Source: Lacunisphaera sp.
Lineage (GTDB): Bacteria > Verrucomicrobiota > Verrucomicrobiia > Opitutales > Opitutaceae
Assembly (NCBI GenBank): GCA_009695095.1
Contig: SIBQ01000005.1
Location: forward strand, 1 to 64,000
DNA length: 64,000 bases
Direction of reading: 5' to 3'
The position numbers and the translations under genes were made by a program. Under the pieces are notes generated by a model. That model saw only the letters and a list, made by a program, of their open reading frames with translations. It did no database searches and had not been told where the DNA came from. This document shows positions 48,174-55,952 of the stretch, one piece after another. Every line of letters starts with the position of its first letter. Positions within the stretch are counted from its first letter, which is position 1.

Positions 48174-48809
48174 CTACAACCCCGGGTCCAGCGAACGCCA
48201 CAAATACCAACTCGCGACCGTGCGATACGGCTGCCAGCGGCGCGCATGCTTCAGGATGGACTCGGGCGTCGGGTCCTTGCGCTTGCGGAAGAGCTTCTTG
48301 AACCCCAGCCGGATGGCGAAATCCCCCGTCGGCATCACATCCGGCCGGCCGAGGTAGAAAATCAGCAGCATGTCCACGGTCCAAGGCCCTATGCCCCGCA
48401 CCGCGGTCAGCCGGGCGGTCAGCTCCGCGTCGCCCAGCCGGGCCGCCTGCTTCAGCGACGGCACTGTGCCCTCGCGGCACTTGGCGGACAGGTCGCGCAC
48501 CGCGAGCAGCTTGTTGCCCGACAGCCCCGCGCCGCGCAGGGCCGCGTCGGTGGCCCTGGCCAGCGCCCCGGGGGTCGGGCCGCCGTGCCGTGCCAGCTTT
48601 GCCAGCACCCGGCCATGGATAGTCGCGGCGGCCTTGCCGTGCAGCTGCTGGTAGACGATGGACCGCAGCAGCGCCTCGAACAGGCTGGCCGCCGGGTTCA
48701 ACTCCAGCGCAAACGGCCCGACGCGGTCGATCAACGTGGCCAGAACGGGATCACTCGCCCGCAGGTGCGCCACCGCGGCCTTGGGATCAAAGTGTAGCTT
48801 AGACTTCAA
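48174..48809 (-). CDS. AlkA-like DNA-3-methyladenine glycosylase
   Basis: A 211-residue HhH-GPD base-excision glycosylase that removes alkylated purines. SIVYQQLHGKAAATIHGR is the conserved opening of the fold; the helix-hairpin-helix is LTAVRGIGPWTVDMLLIFYL; the catalytic Asp is Asp163 in MPTGDFAIRLGF. It lacks the N-terminal TATA-like domain of E. coli AlkA, like the shorter Mag1-type enzymes. Four bases separate it from the repeat protein upstream; ogt lies beyond that, so three genes may form an alkylation-repair unit. Confidence 0.88.
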   Translation of the reverse strand: MKSKLHFDPKAAVAHLRASDPVLATLIDRVGPFALELNPAASLFEALLRSIVYQQLHGKAAATIHGRVLAKLARHGGPTPGALARATDAALRGAGLSGNKLLAVRDLSAKCREGTVPSLKQAARLGDAELTARLTAVRGIGPWTVDMLLIFYLGRPDVMPTGDFAIRLGFKKLFRKRKDPTPESILKHARRWQPYRTVASWYLWRSLDPGL

Positions 48810-48812
48810 GTT

Positions 48813-49442
48813 TCAGCGCGACTCGCTCATCGCCGCGATGCTGAGCTTCAAGGCTTCGCTGATCACGGCCACTTCCTTGCCGTCGGCCGAGAGATGGCGC
48901 AAGCCGTAGCCTCGCGGCTGGGTGGAAAAATTGAGCGCTCCCTTGCCCTGGCCATCTACGACGGCGCGCGCTTTGCGCAGATAGTTGCGGGTGACCAGGT
49001 AGCTTTCCGCCTCGCTTTGCTCGGTGGCGGCCATGACCTGGTATTTGGCGCGCTCCGCTTCGGTGGGCAGTGACTTCGGGGAGATGGCCGCGGCATTCTC
49101 GCGGGCCGAGGGGAGTCTATTCCCTCCAGGCACGGCATTGACGCTGAGCCTCACCGCCTCGTTGATGATGTCCTTGTCCTTGCCGTCCGCCGAGAGATAG
49201 CGCGAGGAGGAGTTTTTCGGCCGCCCAGGCATGTTGGCTGCATTATTCCCGTCGGAGGCGACAATCTCCTTGGCAACGCGCACATAGTCGCGCGTGGCGA
49301 GATAGCTATCAGCTGCGGCCTGGTCGGTGGCGGCAAGTTGCTTATACATGTCGCGCTCCACCGTGGTGGACAGATCGCTCGGGGAAAGCGCGACCGCCCG
49401 GACGGTCAGCGACACTACGAGTAGGAAGAGGAATAATTTCAT
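48813..49442 (-). CDS. Secreted two-repeat protein of unknown function
   Basis: A 209-residue protein with a clear signal peptide (MKLFLFLLVVSLTVRAVALS). The mature part is an 80-residue module present twice: ERDMYKQLAATDQAAADSYL ... RYLSADGKDKDIINEAVRLS and ERAKYQVMAATEQSEAESYL ... RHLSADGKEVAVISEALKLS. The units share helix-forming AATxQxxAxSYLxTRxYxRxA and an invariant LSADGK. Family not recognised. It stands between ogt and the alkA-like gene on the same strand, with 72 and 4 bases of spacing. Confidence 0.75.
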   Translation of the reverse strand: MKLFLFLLVVSLTVRAVALSPSDLSTTVERDMYKQLAATDQAAADSYLATRDYVRVAKEIVASDGNNAANMPGRPKNSSSRYLSADGKDKDIINEAVRLSVNAVPGGNRLPSARENAAAISPKSLPTEAERAKYQVMAATEQSEAESYLVTRNYLRKARAVVDGQGKGALNFSTQPRGYGLRHLSADGKEVAVISEALKLSIAAMSESR

Positions 49443-49514
49443 ATTTTTGTGCTCTTGGTGGCAAAAACTGCCTTGGTCTTTCCTTCGCGCGTCGTGTTGT
49501 CGTGGTGTAGTATC

Positions 49515-50039
49515 TCACTCCGACAGCAACTCCGCGCCTTCCAGCGTCAGCAGCCGCGTCTTGGTCCGCACCCCGCCGGGAGCGGAGAAACCCGTCATCT
49601 TGTCGCCGGCCGACACCACGCGGTGGCAGGGCACGATGAGCGGCCAGGGGTTGGTCGCCAAGGCCACGCCGACGGCCCGCGCCGCCTCGTTGCCCAGCGC
49701 CATCAGCTTGGCGATTTCACCGTAGCTCGTCTTGTAACCGGGTTTGATGGCCTGCGCCTGAAGATAGACGGCTTCCTGGAAGTCGGTGACGCGCGACCAG
49801 TCGAGCACCGTGCCGGAAAAATCCTGCAGGTTTCCCTCGAGGTGCTGCTGCACCCGTTCGATGACGCGCTGCACCCAGTCCGGCGGCGGCTCCGTGGCCA
49901 AAACGCTGTGCGCCTTCTTGGCTAGGTGCTGCTCGCCCAGCGCCGCGGACTCCTCCGGCAACTGGAAACCCGTCAGGCCCGTCTCGTTCCAGGCGATACC
50001 GCAGGTGCCGAAGGCGGTGGGGAAGAAAGTGTGGGGCAT
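49515..50039 (-). CDS. ogt: Methylated-DNA-protein-cysteine methyltransferase
   Basis: A 174-residue suicide repair protein that takes methyl groups from O6-methylguanine. The acceptor is Cys138 in PWPLIVPCHRVV; the helix-turn-helix and arginine finger lie in GYKTSYGEIAKLMALGNEAA and RAVGVALATNP; GFSAPGGVRTKTRLLTLEG closes the fold. The N-terminal domain is reduced. It is first in a possible unit with the repeat protein and the AlkA-like glycosylase. A 16-unit heptad array starts 14 bases upstream of its start codon. Confidence 0.94.
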   Translation of the reverse strand: MPHTFFPTAFGTCGIAWNETGLTGFQLPEESAALGEQHLAKKAHSVLATEPPPDWVQRVIERVQQHLEGNLQDFSGTVLDWSRVTDFQEAVYLQAQAIKPGYKTSYGEIAKLMALGNEAARAVGVALATNPWPLIVPCHRVVSAGDKMTGFSAPGGVRTKTRLLTLEGAELLSE

Positions 50040-50052
50040 GTCTGGAAGTTAA

Positions 50053-50164
50053 GAGCTAGGAGCTAGGAGCGAGGAGCGGAAAGCGGAAAGCGGAAAGCGG
50101 AAAGCGGGAAGCAAGAAGCAAGAAGCAAGAAGCAAGAAGCAAGAAGCAAGAAGCAAGAAGCAGG
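50053..50164. repeat. Sixteen-unit heptad array upstream of ogt
   Basis: Exactly 112 bases read as sixteen 7-base units: GAGCTAG twice, GAGCGAG, GAGCGGA, AAGCGGA three times, AAGCGGG, AAGCAAG seven times, AAGCAGG. The unit changes gradually along the array, as expected when copies duplicate locally and mutate. It begins 14 bases from the ogt start codon, and in the ogt sense it is pyrimidine-rich. Confidence 0.9.
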
Positions 50165-50318
50165 CGATTCAAAACCCGCCAGCAACAAGTGCAATGGCGT
50201 AAATCGGGCGTTTAATTCGGACGGATTTATCAATGTGCATCGTTCAATAGCCATTAGTCATTTCCTGCCCAAATGAACATTGAACAATGAGCAATTTACC
50301 GGGCTTCCCGCCATAAGG
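50165..50318. repeat. Spacer core with further heptad-like text
   Basis: Between the two large arrays, TGAACAT-TGAACAA-TGAGCAA is readable near 50273-50293, and opposite-sense CATCGTT-CAATAGC-CATTAGT-CATTTCC near 50238-50265. These look like a smaller inverted pair nested inside the larger one. The same CAATAGTCATCATTCC-like text occurs in the prx-acnA spacer near 13831-13846. Confidence 0.5.
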
Positions 50319-50402
50319 CTTGCTTCCCGCTCTCAATTTTTCAGGTTTCAGCTTTCAGGTCTCAGGTTTCAAGTTTTCACCTCCCCGCTCCCCGCTTCCC
50401 TC
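50319..50402. repeat. Twelve-unit heptad array ending exactly at the dgt start codon
   Basis: Eighty-four bases read as twelve units: CTTGCTT, CCCGCTC, TCAATTT, TTCAGGT, TTCAGCT, TTCAGGT, CTCAGGT, TTCAAGT, TTTCACC, TCCCCGC twice, TTCCCTC. The next base is the A of the dgt ATG. Its far end is the reverse complement of the AGCGGGAAGCAAG part of the array at 50053. It leaves no room for a Shine-Dalgarno sequence. Confidence 0.85.
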
Positions 50403-51671
50403 ATGCGAAACTCCTTCTACAACGCCTTTGACCTTCAGGAGTGGGGCAGCGCCCGGAAGCCCGACTACCGCAGCCCGTTCCAGATCGACCGGGACCGCAT
50501 CATCCACGCGCACGCTTTCCGCAAGCTGCAGTCGAAGACGCAGGTGTTCCTCTCCGGCGAATACGACTTCTACCGCACGCGGCTCACCCACTCGATGGAG
50601 GTCGCCCAGATCGGCCGCTCCATCTGCGCCTACCTCATCAGCCGCGGCGACCCCCTCACGGACGACTTCTACATCGACGCCGACCTCGTCGAGGCCTGCG
50701 CCCTCGCGCACGACATGGGCCATCCCCCCTTCGGCCACTCCGGCGAGCGCACGCTGCAGGAGCTGATGAAGCGCCGCGGCGGCTTCGAGGGCAACGCCCA
50801 GACGCTCCAGCTCCTCTGCGAGACCATCTACCAGAACGAGTCCGGCGTGAAGGGCATGCAGCCCACCCGCGCGCTCCTCGACGGCGTCCTCAAATACAAG
50901 AAGCTCTACACCGAGTTCGCCACGCCCCCGCTCAGCCACTTCATCTACGACAGCCAGGCCCCCGTGCGCGACTGGGTGTTCGGCGGCGCCAAGATCCCCG
51001 GCAACCTCATGCGCGACCATGCCCTCAACGACTTCAAGAGCGTCGAGTGCCAGATCATGGACTGGGCCGACGACGCGGCCTACTCGCTCAACGACATCGT
51101 GGACGGCGTGCGCGCCGGCTTCCTCACCGTCGAACGCGTGGAGCGCTGGGCGGACGGCGAGACCATCGGCGCGGCCGAGCAACGGCATCTCGACACGCTG
51201 TTCGACGCCCTCCGGCGGAACCGGCTCGAGAACACTCTCTCCCACAAGATCGGCGTCTTTATTCAGGCCTGCCGGCTCCGGGCCCGCGACAACTTCATGG
51301 CAGAGACCACCAACCGCTACAAATGGGAGCTCGTGGTCGACGAGACGGCGCTCAACGAGGCCGCGTTCTTCAAGAAGATGGCCAACGACATCATCTTCGA
51401 GAGCCCTCAGCTCGAGCAGCTCGAACACAAGGCCCGCGTCGTCCTCATGGCCCTCTACAACGCCATCTGGGAGAACTACGCCGAGCGCAACGAGCGCGTC
51501 ATCCGGATCCTCCAGCCCAACGTCAGCCGCCTGATCGAGGCGGAGAAGACGCAGGACGGCAAAGCGAGACGTATCTGCGACTTCCTCGCCGGCCAGACCG
51601 ACGGCATGGTCGTCCGCACCTATCGCAGGTTGTTCGACCCAGAATTTGGCTTTTTCAGGGGTCTTAGTTAA
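50403..51671 (+). CDS. dgt: Deoxyguanosinetriphosphate triphosphohydrolase
   Basis: A 422-residue HD-superfamily dNTPase that hydrolyses dGTP to deoxyguanosine and triphosphate. The ATG at 50403 begins MRNSFYNAFDLQEWGSARKP. HAHAFRKLQSKTQVFLSGEY, YRTRLTHSMEVAQIGRSICA, ALAHDMGHPPFGHSGERTLQ and MDWADDAAYSLNDIVDG contain the metal-binding His/Asp set. The final codons (TYRRLFDPEFGFFRGLS) use rarer codons than the rest, and a second, native-looking copy of the same 18 codons lies 40 bases beyond the stop. The start codon abuts a heptad array directly. Confidence 0.94.
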   Translation: MRNSFYNAFDLQEWGSARKPDYRSPFQIDRDRIIHAHAFRKLQSKTQVFLSGEYDFYRTRLTHSMEVAQIGRSICAYLISRGDPLTDDFYIDADLVEACALAHDMGHPPFGHSGERTLQELMKRRGGFEGNAQTLQLLCETIYQNESGVKGMQPTRALLDGVLKYKKLYTEFATPPLSHFIYDSQAPVRDWVFGGAKIPGNLMRDHALNDFKSVECQIMDWADDAAYSLNDIVDGVRAGFLTVERVERWADGETIGAAEQRHLDTLFDALRRNRLENTLSHKIGVFIQACRLRARDNFMAETTNRYKWELVVDETALNEAAFFKKMANDIIFESPQLEQLEHKARVVLMALYNAIWENYAERNERVIRILQPNVSRLIEAEKTQDGKARRICDFLAGQTDGMVVRTYRRLFDPEFGFFRGLS

Positions 51672-51765
51672 TCTGGCTCTTAGCTCCATGCTCCCCGCGC
51701 CCTGCTCACTCACCTACCGCCGCCTCTTCGATCCCGAGTTCGGTAGTTTTCAGGGTCTAAGTTGA
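51618..51765 (+). repeat. Duplicated, synonymously diverged 3' end of dgt around a heptad array
   Basis: Copy 1 (51618-51671) encodes TYRRLFDPEFGFFRGLS and stop; copy 2 (51712-51765) encodes TYRRLFDPEFGSFQGLS and stop. Seventeen of 54 bases differ but only two of 17 residues. The 40 bases between them read as heptads (TCTGGCT, CTTAGCT, CCATGCT, CCCCGCG, CCCTGCT). Copy 2 has the GC-rich codons of the gene body; copy 1 does not. Confidence 0.8.
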
Positions 51766-51845
51766 AATTGGTTTGCCGCCAGCGTCAGGCTAAGGGACAA
51801 CCTCCTCCGCTAAACCGCTTGGCATTTCAGGGGCCTGCCGGCAGT

Positions 51846-52241
51846 TTACAGCGACTGCGCTGCACCGGCCTTATTCGGCAGGGCCACGCCGCCGATGACG
51901 CCGTGGGGTAAGCGCTTCCGTAGGTCGGCGATAAGGGCGGTGTAAAGCATGGTGCCCAGCCCACGGCCGGTGGAGGTCCTATCCAGATATACGGTGGACT
52001 CGACGGCATAGCGGTAGGCGCAGCGGGATTTTCATTTGCTGGCGTGGGCGTAACCGAGGACGGCTCCGCTTTCCTCCCAGACCAGCCACGGCAGTTCGGC
52101 TGCAATCGTTTCGGCGAGCCGCTGGGTCATGTCGGCAACGGTCACCGCGTCCTCCTCAAACGTCACGATGGTGTGCAGAACATAATGGTTGTAGATCGCG
52201 GCAATCGCGGCGGCATCGGCGGTGGTGGTGGGGCGGATCAT
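51846..52241 (-). pseudogene. GNAT N-acetyltransferase, nonsense codon and lost C-terminus
   Basis: From the ATG at 52241 the frame reads MIRPTTTADAAAIAAIYNHY, TIVTFEEDAVTVADMTQRLA and WEESGAVLGYAHASK, the phosphinothricin-type acetyltransferase start. A TGA then replaces the usual Trp of the next KW or RWK. Reading on gives KSRCAYRYAVESTVYLD, TGRGLGTMLYTALIADLRKR (acetyl-CoA loop) and VIGGVALPN, after which the last 40 residues are missing. The gene must be inactive. Confidence 0.75.
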
Positions 52242-52358
52242 GGGGAAAGTGATTAGGTGGAATACAGCACGCCTAAAGCCAATGTGCGCCAGTGCACCGG
52301 CTTAGCCCGGGTAAATCCCGGCCGAAGTTATTTCTCCGGTATGAACCGGGCAAGCCGC

Positions 52359-52997
52359 TCAGGGCTTGCTGGCGAGATGGCCAACGACGACGGCCTCGTC
52401 GATCATCCGAATCGCGTATTCCCAGATGGTCTGCGAACCCTCGGCCACGTGGGCGTTGCGGGCGAGCACGCGGTCCTGCGTGACGCCGTGCTTCTGCCAG
52501 GCGTGACCGGCGGTCAGGCAGTTGAGGAGCATCGGGTGGAAGCGGTCGCAGGCGGCGGCGAACTTCGCCTCGGGGGTTTTCTGCTCTTCAAATTCATCCC
52601 AGAGCGCGCGAAACTCCGCGCACTGGTCGGGCGGCAGCAGGCCGAAGATGCGTGTGGCGGCCTTCGCTTCGCGCTCATGCTGATCGGCCATGCTCTTCAC
52701 GTCGTAGGCAAAGGTGTCGCCCGCGTCGATTTCCACCAGGTCGTGGATGAGCGCCATCTTGAGTATGCGCAGGACATCGAGCGGCTGGTGGTTGGAATGC
52801 TCCGCGAGCACGATGATCATGAGCGCGAAATGCCAGGAGTGCTCGGCGCTGTTCTCGGCGCGGCGGCTTTGAGTGACCACGGTCTGGCGGAAGACCTCCT
52901 TGAGCTTGTCCACCTCGGTGATGAACGCGATCTGGCGGTGGAGCCGTTCAGCAGGGGAGAGGGTAGGATTGGTCACCACGAAACTCACGAAAGACAC
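52359..52997 (-). CDS. HD-domain phosphohydrolase (YfbR/HDDC2-like)
   Basis: A 212-residue HD-superfamily protein. The metal ligands are the His of RAENSAEHSWHFALM, the HD of KMALIHDLVEIDAGDT and the Asp of KFAAACDRFHPMLLN. The pattern matches YfbR and human HDDC2, which act as 5'-deoxynucleotidases on dNMPs. It lies not far from dgt, so two nucleotide hydrolases are near one another, though on opposite strands and separated by a pseudogene. Assignment to a nucleotidase is by family only. Confidence 0.85.
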   Translation of the reverse strand: MSFVSFVVTNPTLSPAERLHRQIAFITEVDKLKEVFRQTVVTQSRRAENSAEHSWHFALMIIVLAEHSNHQPLDVLRILKMALIHDLVEIDAGDTFAYDVKSMADQHEREAKAATRIFGLLPPDQCAEFRALWDEFEEQKTPEAKFAAACDRFHPMLLNCLTAGHAWQKHGVTQDRVLARNAHVAEGSQTIWEYAIRMIDEAVVVGHLASKP

Positions 52998-53102
52998 GAA
53001 TTAGGAGGAGGGCAATCGTGCAGAAGGAGGAGACCACGGATTGCACTGATAGGCACAATTGCATTGAATTTGTCATCCTGACGTCCGATTACGGTATCAT
53101 AT

Positions 53103-53612
53103 CTGGATGGCAAACTGGTGCTCGACGGCCGATCCAACGGCGGGCTGCTGCTCGGTGCCGTGATCAACCAGCGGCCCGATCTCGCCGCCGCGGCCGTGCC
53201 CGCCGTCGGCGTGATGGACATGCTGCGCTACCACAAATTCACCGTCGGCGCCGGCTGGGCGTGGGATTACGGCAATTCGGACACGCCCGAGGGCTTCAAG
53301 TATCTCGTGGCCTACTCGCCGCTGCACACCGTCAAATCGGGCGCGAAATATCCGGCGATCCTCGTTACCACCGGCGACCACGACGATCGCGTGTTTCCCG
53401 CGCATTCCTACAAATAGGTCGCGGCGATGCAGGCGGCGGCCGACCCGGCCAGCGGCCCGGTCCACATCCACATCGAGTCCAACGCCGGCCACGGCGGTTC
53501 CAGCGGCTCGTCGCCGGTCTCGAAGACCATCGTGGACTGGGCGCGGCGCATGGGCTTCGGGGCGCATTACACTGGCTGGGGAAAGCAGGAAGTATCGCCA
53601 CTGGTCAACTGA
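53103..53612 (+). pseudogene. Prolyl oligopeptidase (S9), C-terminal fragment with a stop
   Basis: Starting abruptly at 53103 the frame reads [20 protein letters not shown] (nucleophile Ser of GxSNGG), [37 protein letters not shown] and [17 protein letters not shown], then a TAG at 53415-53417. After it VAAMQAAADPASGPVHIHIE and SNAGHGGSS (catalytic His) continue in the same frame. The propeller and the first half of the hydrolase domain are absent. All three catalytic residues survive in the fragment, so decay is recent. Confidence 0.8.
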
Positions 53613-53614
53613 CA

Positions 53615-53683
53615 GGTGGAACCCGGCCCCCGGACGGGATCGATGGATGATCAGGGAAACCCGTCCTGAGGCCCGGTTCCACC
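53615..53683. repeat. Long palindrome upstream of serA, same family as 17278-17332
   Basis: Arms of 24 bases (53615-53638 and 53660-53683) match at 21 positions around a 21-base loop; the ends are GGTGGAACC and GGTTCCACC. The right arm resembles that at 17311-17332. Both copies end about 60-66 bases before a start codon. It could act in the 5' leader of serA or mark the end of the S9 pseudogene. Confidence 0.7.
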
Positions 53684-53742
53684 ATTATTACTGCCTCAGA
53701 GGTTGCCTTTTTTGGGGAGGCGCGGATTGTTGGCGGCCGCTC

Positions 53743-55332
53743 ATGAAGATTCTCGTTGCGGACAAAATCTCACCGTCTGGCGTCGCCTATTTCCGCCAAC
53801 AGCCCGGCTTTGAGGTTATCGAAGCCTACAATACGCCGCCGGCCAAACTGCTCGGGCTGGTGCGCGACGTGCACGCGATTGCAGTGCGCTCCGAGACAAA
53901 AATCACCGCGGAGGTGCTGGCGGCCGCGCCGCTGCTGAAGGTGGTCGGCCGGGCCGGTGTCGGCGTGGACAATGTCGACGTCGACGCCGCCACCGAGCGA
54001 GGCGTTATCGTGATGAACACACCCTCGGGCAACACCGTGGCGACCGCCGAGCTGACCTTCACGCACATCCTCTGCGGCGCACGCCCCGTGCCGCAGGCCG
54101 CCGCCTCCATGCGCGCCGGCCAGTGGGACCGCAAGAGTTTCTCGGGTATCGAGCTGTTTCGGAAAACCCTCGGCATCGTCGGCCTCGGCCGCATCGGCAC
54201 CGAAGTGGCGAAACGCGCCCAGGCCTTCGGCATGCGCGTCGTGGCCTACGATCCCTATCTCGCGGCCAGCCGCGCCAAGTCCATCCAGGTAGAAACGGTC
54301 ACGTTCGACGAGCTCCTCGCGCAGTCGGACTACATCACAGTGCACATGCCGCTGACCGACGACACCCGCTACATTATTGACGAGGCGGCCTTCGCCAAGG
54401 CCAAGCCGGGTCTGCGCATCTTCAACTGTGCCCGCGGCGGCATCATCAAGGAGAGCGCCCTCGTCAGCGCGCTGAAGTCCGGCCGCGTCGTCGCCGCCGG
54501 GCTCGATGTGTTCGAGGACGAGCCCCTCGCGAAGGACAGCGAGCTGCGCACTTTGCCCAATGTCACCCTCACCCCGCACCTCGGGGCCTCGACCGCCGAG
54601 GCTCAGGAATCGGTCGGTGTCGAGGTGGCGGAGCAGATCAGCGACGTGCTCAACGGCGGAGTGATCCGCAACGCCGTCAACATGCCTGCAATGGACGCCG
54701 CCGCGTTGAAAATCTTCGGACCCTACCTCGAGCTTGGCGCCAAGCTTGGCACGCTCGTGCAGCAAATCTCGCCGCCACAGATTGCGACGCTCCGCATCAC
54801 ATATTGGGGGAAAATTGTGGACCTCGACGCCAACGCTGTCACGCGCGCCGTCATCCGCGGCTATCTCCACCGGATCAGCGGCGAGGGCGTCAATTACGTG
54901 AACGCCCCGCTGGCGCTGGAGCGCCTCGGCGTGAAGGCCGAGGTCATCAAGTCCACCGCCGACACGGACTACACCGAGTTGATGCAGGTCGAGGCGGTCG
55001 CCGCCGATGGCACGGTGTGCAGCGCCGCCGGCACGCTCATCGGCAAGGCCAATACCCCGCGACTCGTGGCACTCAACGACCGCGAGGTCGAGGCGGCCCC
55101 GGCTGGCGCGCTGCTCATTTACGAGAACCACGACGAGCCCGGCATTATCGGCATGGTCGGCACGCTGCTGGGCCGCGACCAAGTGAACATCGCCGCCATG
55201 TCCCTGAGCCGTAACAACGCCGGCGGCACGGCGCTGTGCGTGCTGAATCTCGACTCCCAGCCCTCGCCCGCGGCCCTAAAGGAGTTGACCAGCCATCGCG
55301 CCATCAAACAGGCTGTGGTGGTCAAACTCTGA
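53743..55332 (+). CDS. serA: D-3-phosphoglycerate dehydrogenase
   Basis: A 529-residue first enzyme of serine synthesis. The ATG at 53743 begins MKILVADKISPSGVAYF. The NAD site is TLGIVGLGRIGTEVAKRAQA, the catalytic Arg is in NCARGGIIKESAL, Glu in GLDVFEDEP and His in LTPHLGASTAEAQ. The long form has an intervening ASB-type domain and a C-terminal ACT domain (YENHDEPGIIGMVGTLLG, VNIAAMSLSRNNAGG), which suggests serine or other allosteric control. plsY begins two bases after its stop. Confidence 0.96.
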   Translation: MKILVADKISPSGVAYFRQQPGFEVIEAYNTPPAKLLGLVRDVHAIAVRSETKITAEVLAAAPLLKVVGRAGVGVDNVDVDAATERGVIVMNTPSGNTVATAELTFTHILCGARPVPQAAASMRAGQWDRKSFSGIELFRKTLGIVGLGRIGTEVAKRAQAFGMRVVAYDPYLAASRAKSIQVETVTFDELLAQSDYITVHMPLTDDTRYIIDEAAFAKAKPGLRIFNCARGGIIKESALVSALKSGRVVAAGLDVFEDEPLAKDSELRTLPNVTLTPHLGASTAEAQESVGVEVAEQISDVLNGGVIRNAVNMPAMDAAALKIFGPYLELGAKLGTLVQQISPPQIATLRITYWGKIVDLDANAVTRAVIRGYLHRISGEGVNYVNAPLALERLGVKAEVIKSTADTDYTELMQVEAVAADGTVCSAAGTLIGKANTPRLVALNDREVEAAPAGALLIYENHDEPGIIGMVGTLLGRDQVNIAAMSLSRNNAGGTALCVLNLDSQPSPAALKELTSHRAIKQAVVVKL

Positions 55333-55334
55333 CG

Positions 55335-55952
55335 TTGAACGCCTGGTTAATTAGCTCCGCCCTCATCGGCTATCTGCTCGGGTCGCTGCCTTTTGGTTAT
55401 CTCGTAACCCGGGCCAACGGCATCGATATTTTCAAAGCCGGCAGCGGCAATCCCGGGTCGACCAATGTCAGGCGCGTGCTTGGCTCCAAGGCAGGCAACA
55501 CTGTGCTCGTGCTCGACATCCTGAAGGGTGCGGCCGCCACCGCATGGCCCCTGCTGCCAATGCTGGCGGCGCCACGGCCGATGGTGCTGGAGTTGATCGG
55601 CGTGGTGGCGGCGGTCATCGGCCATTCGTTTTCGATCTTCACCAAGTTCGGCGGCGGCAAGGGCGTCGCGACGGCCGCCGGCGGCCTGTTCGTGTTGATT
55701 CCGCTGGCCGGTGCGATCGCGGGCGCGACGTGGGTCGTGGTGTTCCTCGCCTTTCGTTACGTGTCGCTCGCTTCAATCCTCGGGGCCGTGGCGGTGATCA
55801 CCGCCAGCTGGCTGCTGTCGTATCACGTTGCCATCAGCGTCATCGCCTCGGTGCTCGGCGGGTTCGTCATTCTGCGACATCACGAGAACATCAAGCGGCT
55901 GCTGAACGGCACCGAGAGCAAGTTCGCGAAGAAGCCGCCTGCACAACCGTGA
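55335..55952 (+). CDS. plsY: Acyl-phosphate:glycerol-3-phosphate acyltransferase
   Basis: A 205-residue membrane enzyme that makes lysophosphatidate from acyl phosphate. The likely start is a TTG two bases after serA stops; no ATG or GTG gives the first helix ISSALIGYLLGSLPFGYLV. PlsY motif 1 is GSGNPGSTNVRRVLG, motif 2 is HSFSIFTKFGGGKGVATAAG and motif 3 contains LRHHENIKRLLNGTE. It belongs to the serA transcript, an unusual pairing with no metabolic logic that I can see. Confidence 0.92.
   Translation: MNAWLISSALIGYLLGSLPFGYLVTRANGIDIFKAGSGNPGSTNVRRVLGSKAGNTVLVLDILKGAAATAWPLLPMLAAPRPMVLELIGVVAAVIGHSFSIFTKFGGGKGVATAAGGLFVLIPLAGAIAGATWVVVFLAFRYVSLASILGAVAVITASWLLSYHVAISVIASVLGGFVILRHHENIKRLLNGTESKFAKKPPAQP

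Noticed and set aside
50053-50164. The heptad array as a CRISPR array
   Set aside because: Units are 7 bases with no spacers between repeats and no cas genes in the window; CRISPR repeats are 21-48 bases with unique spacers.
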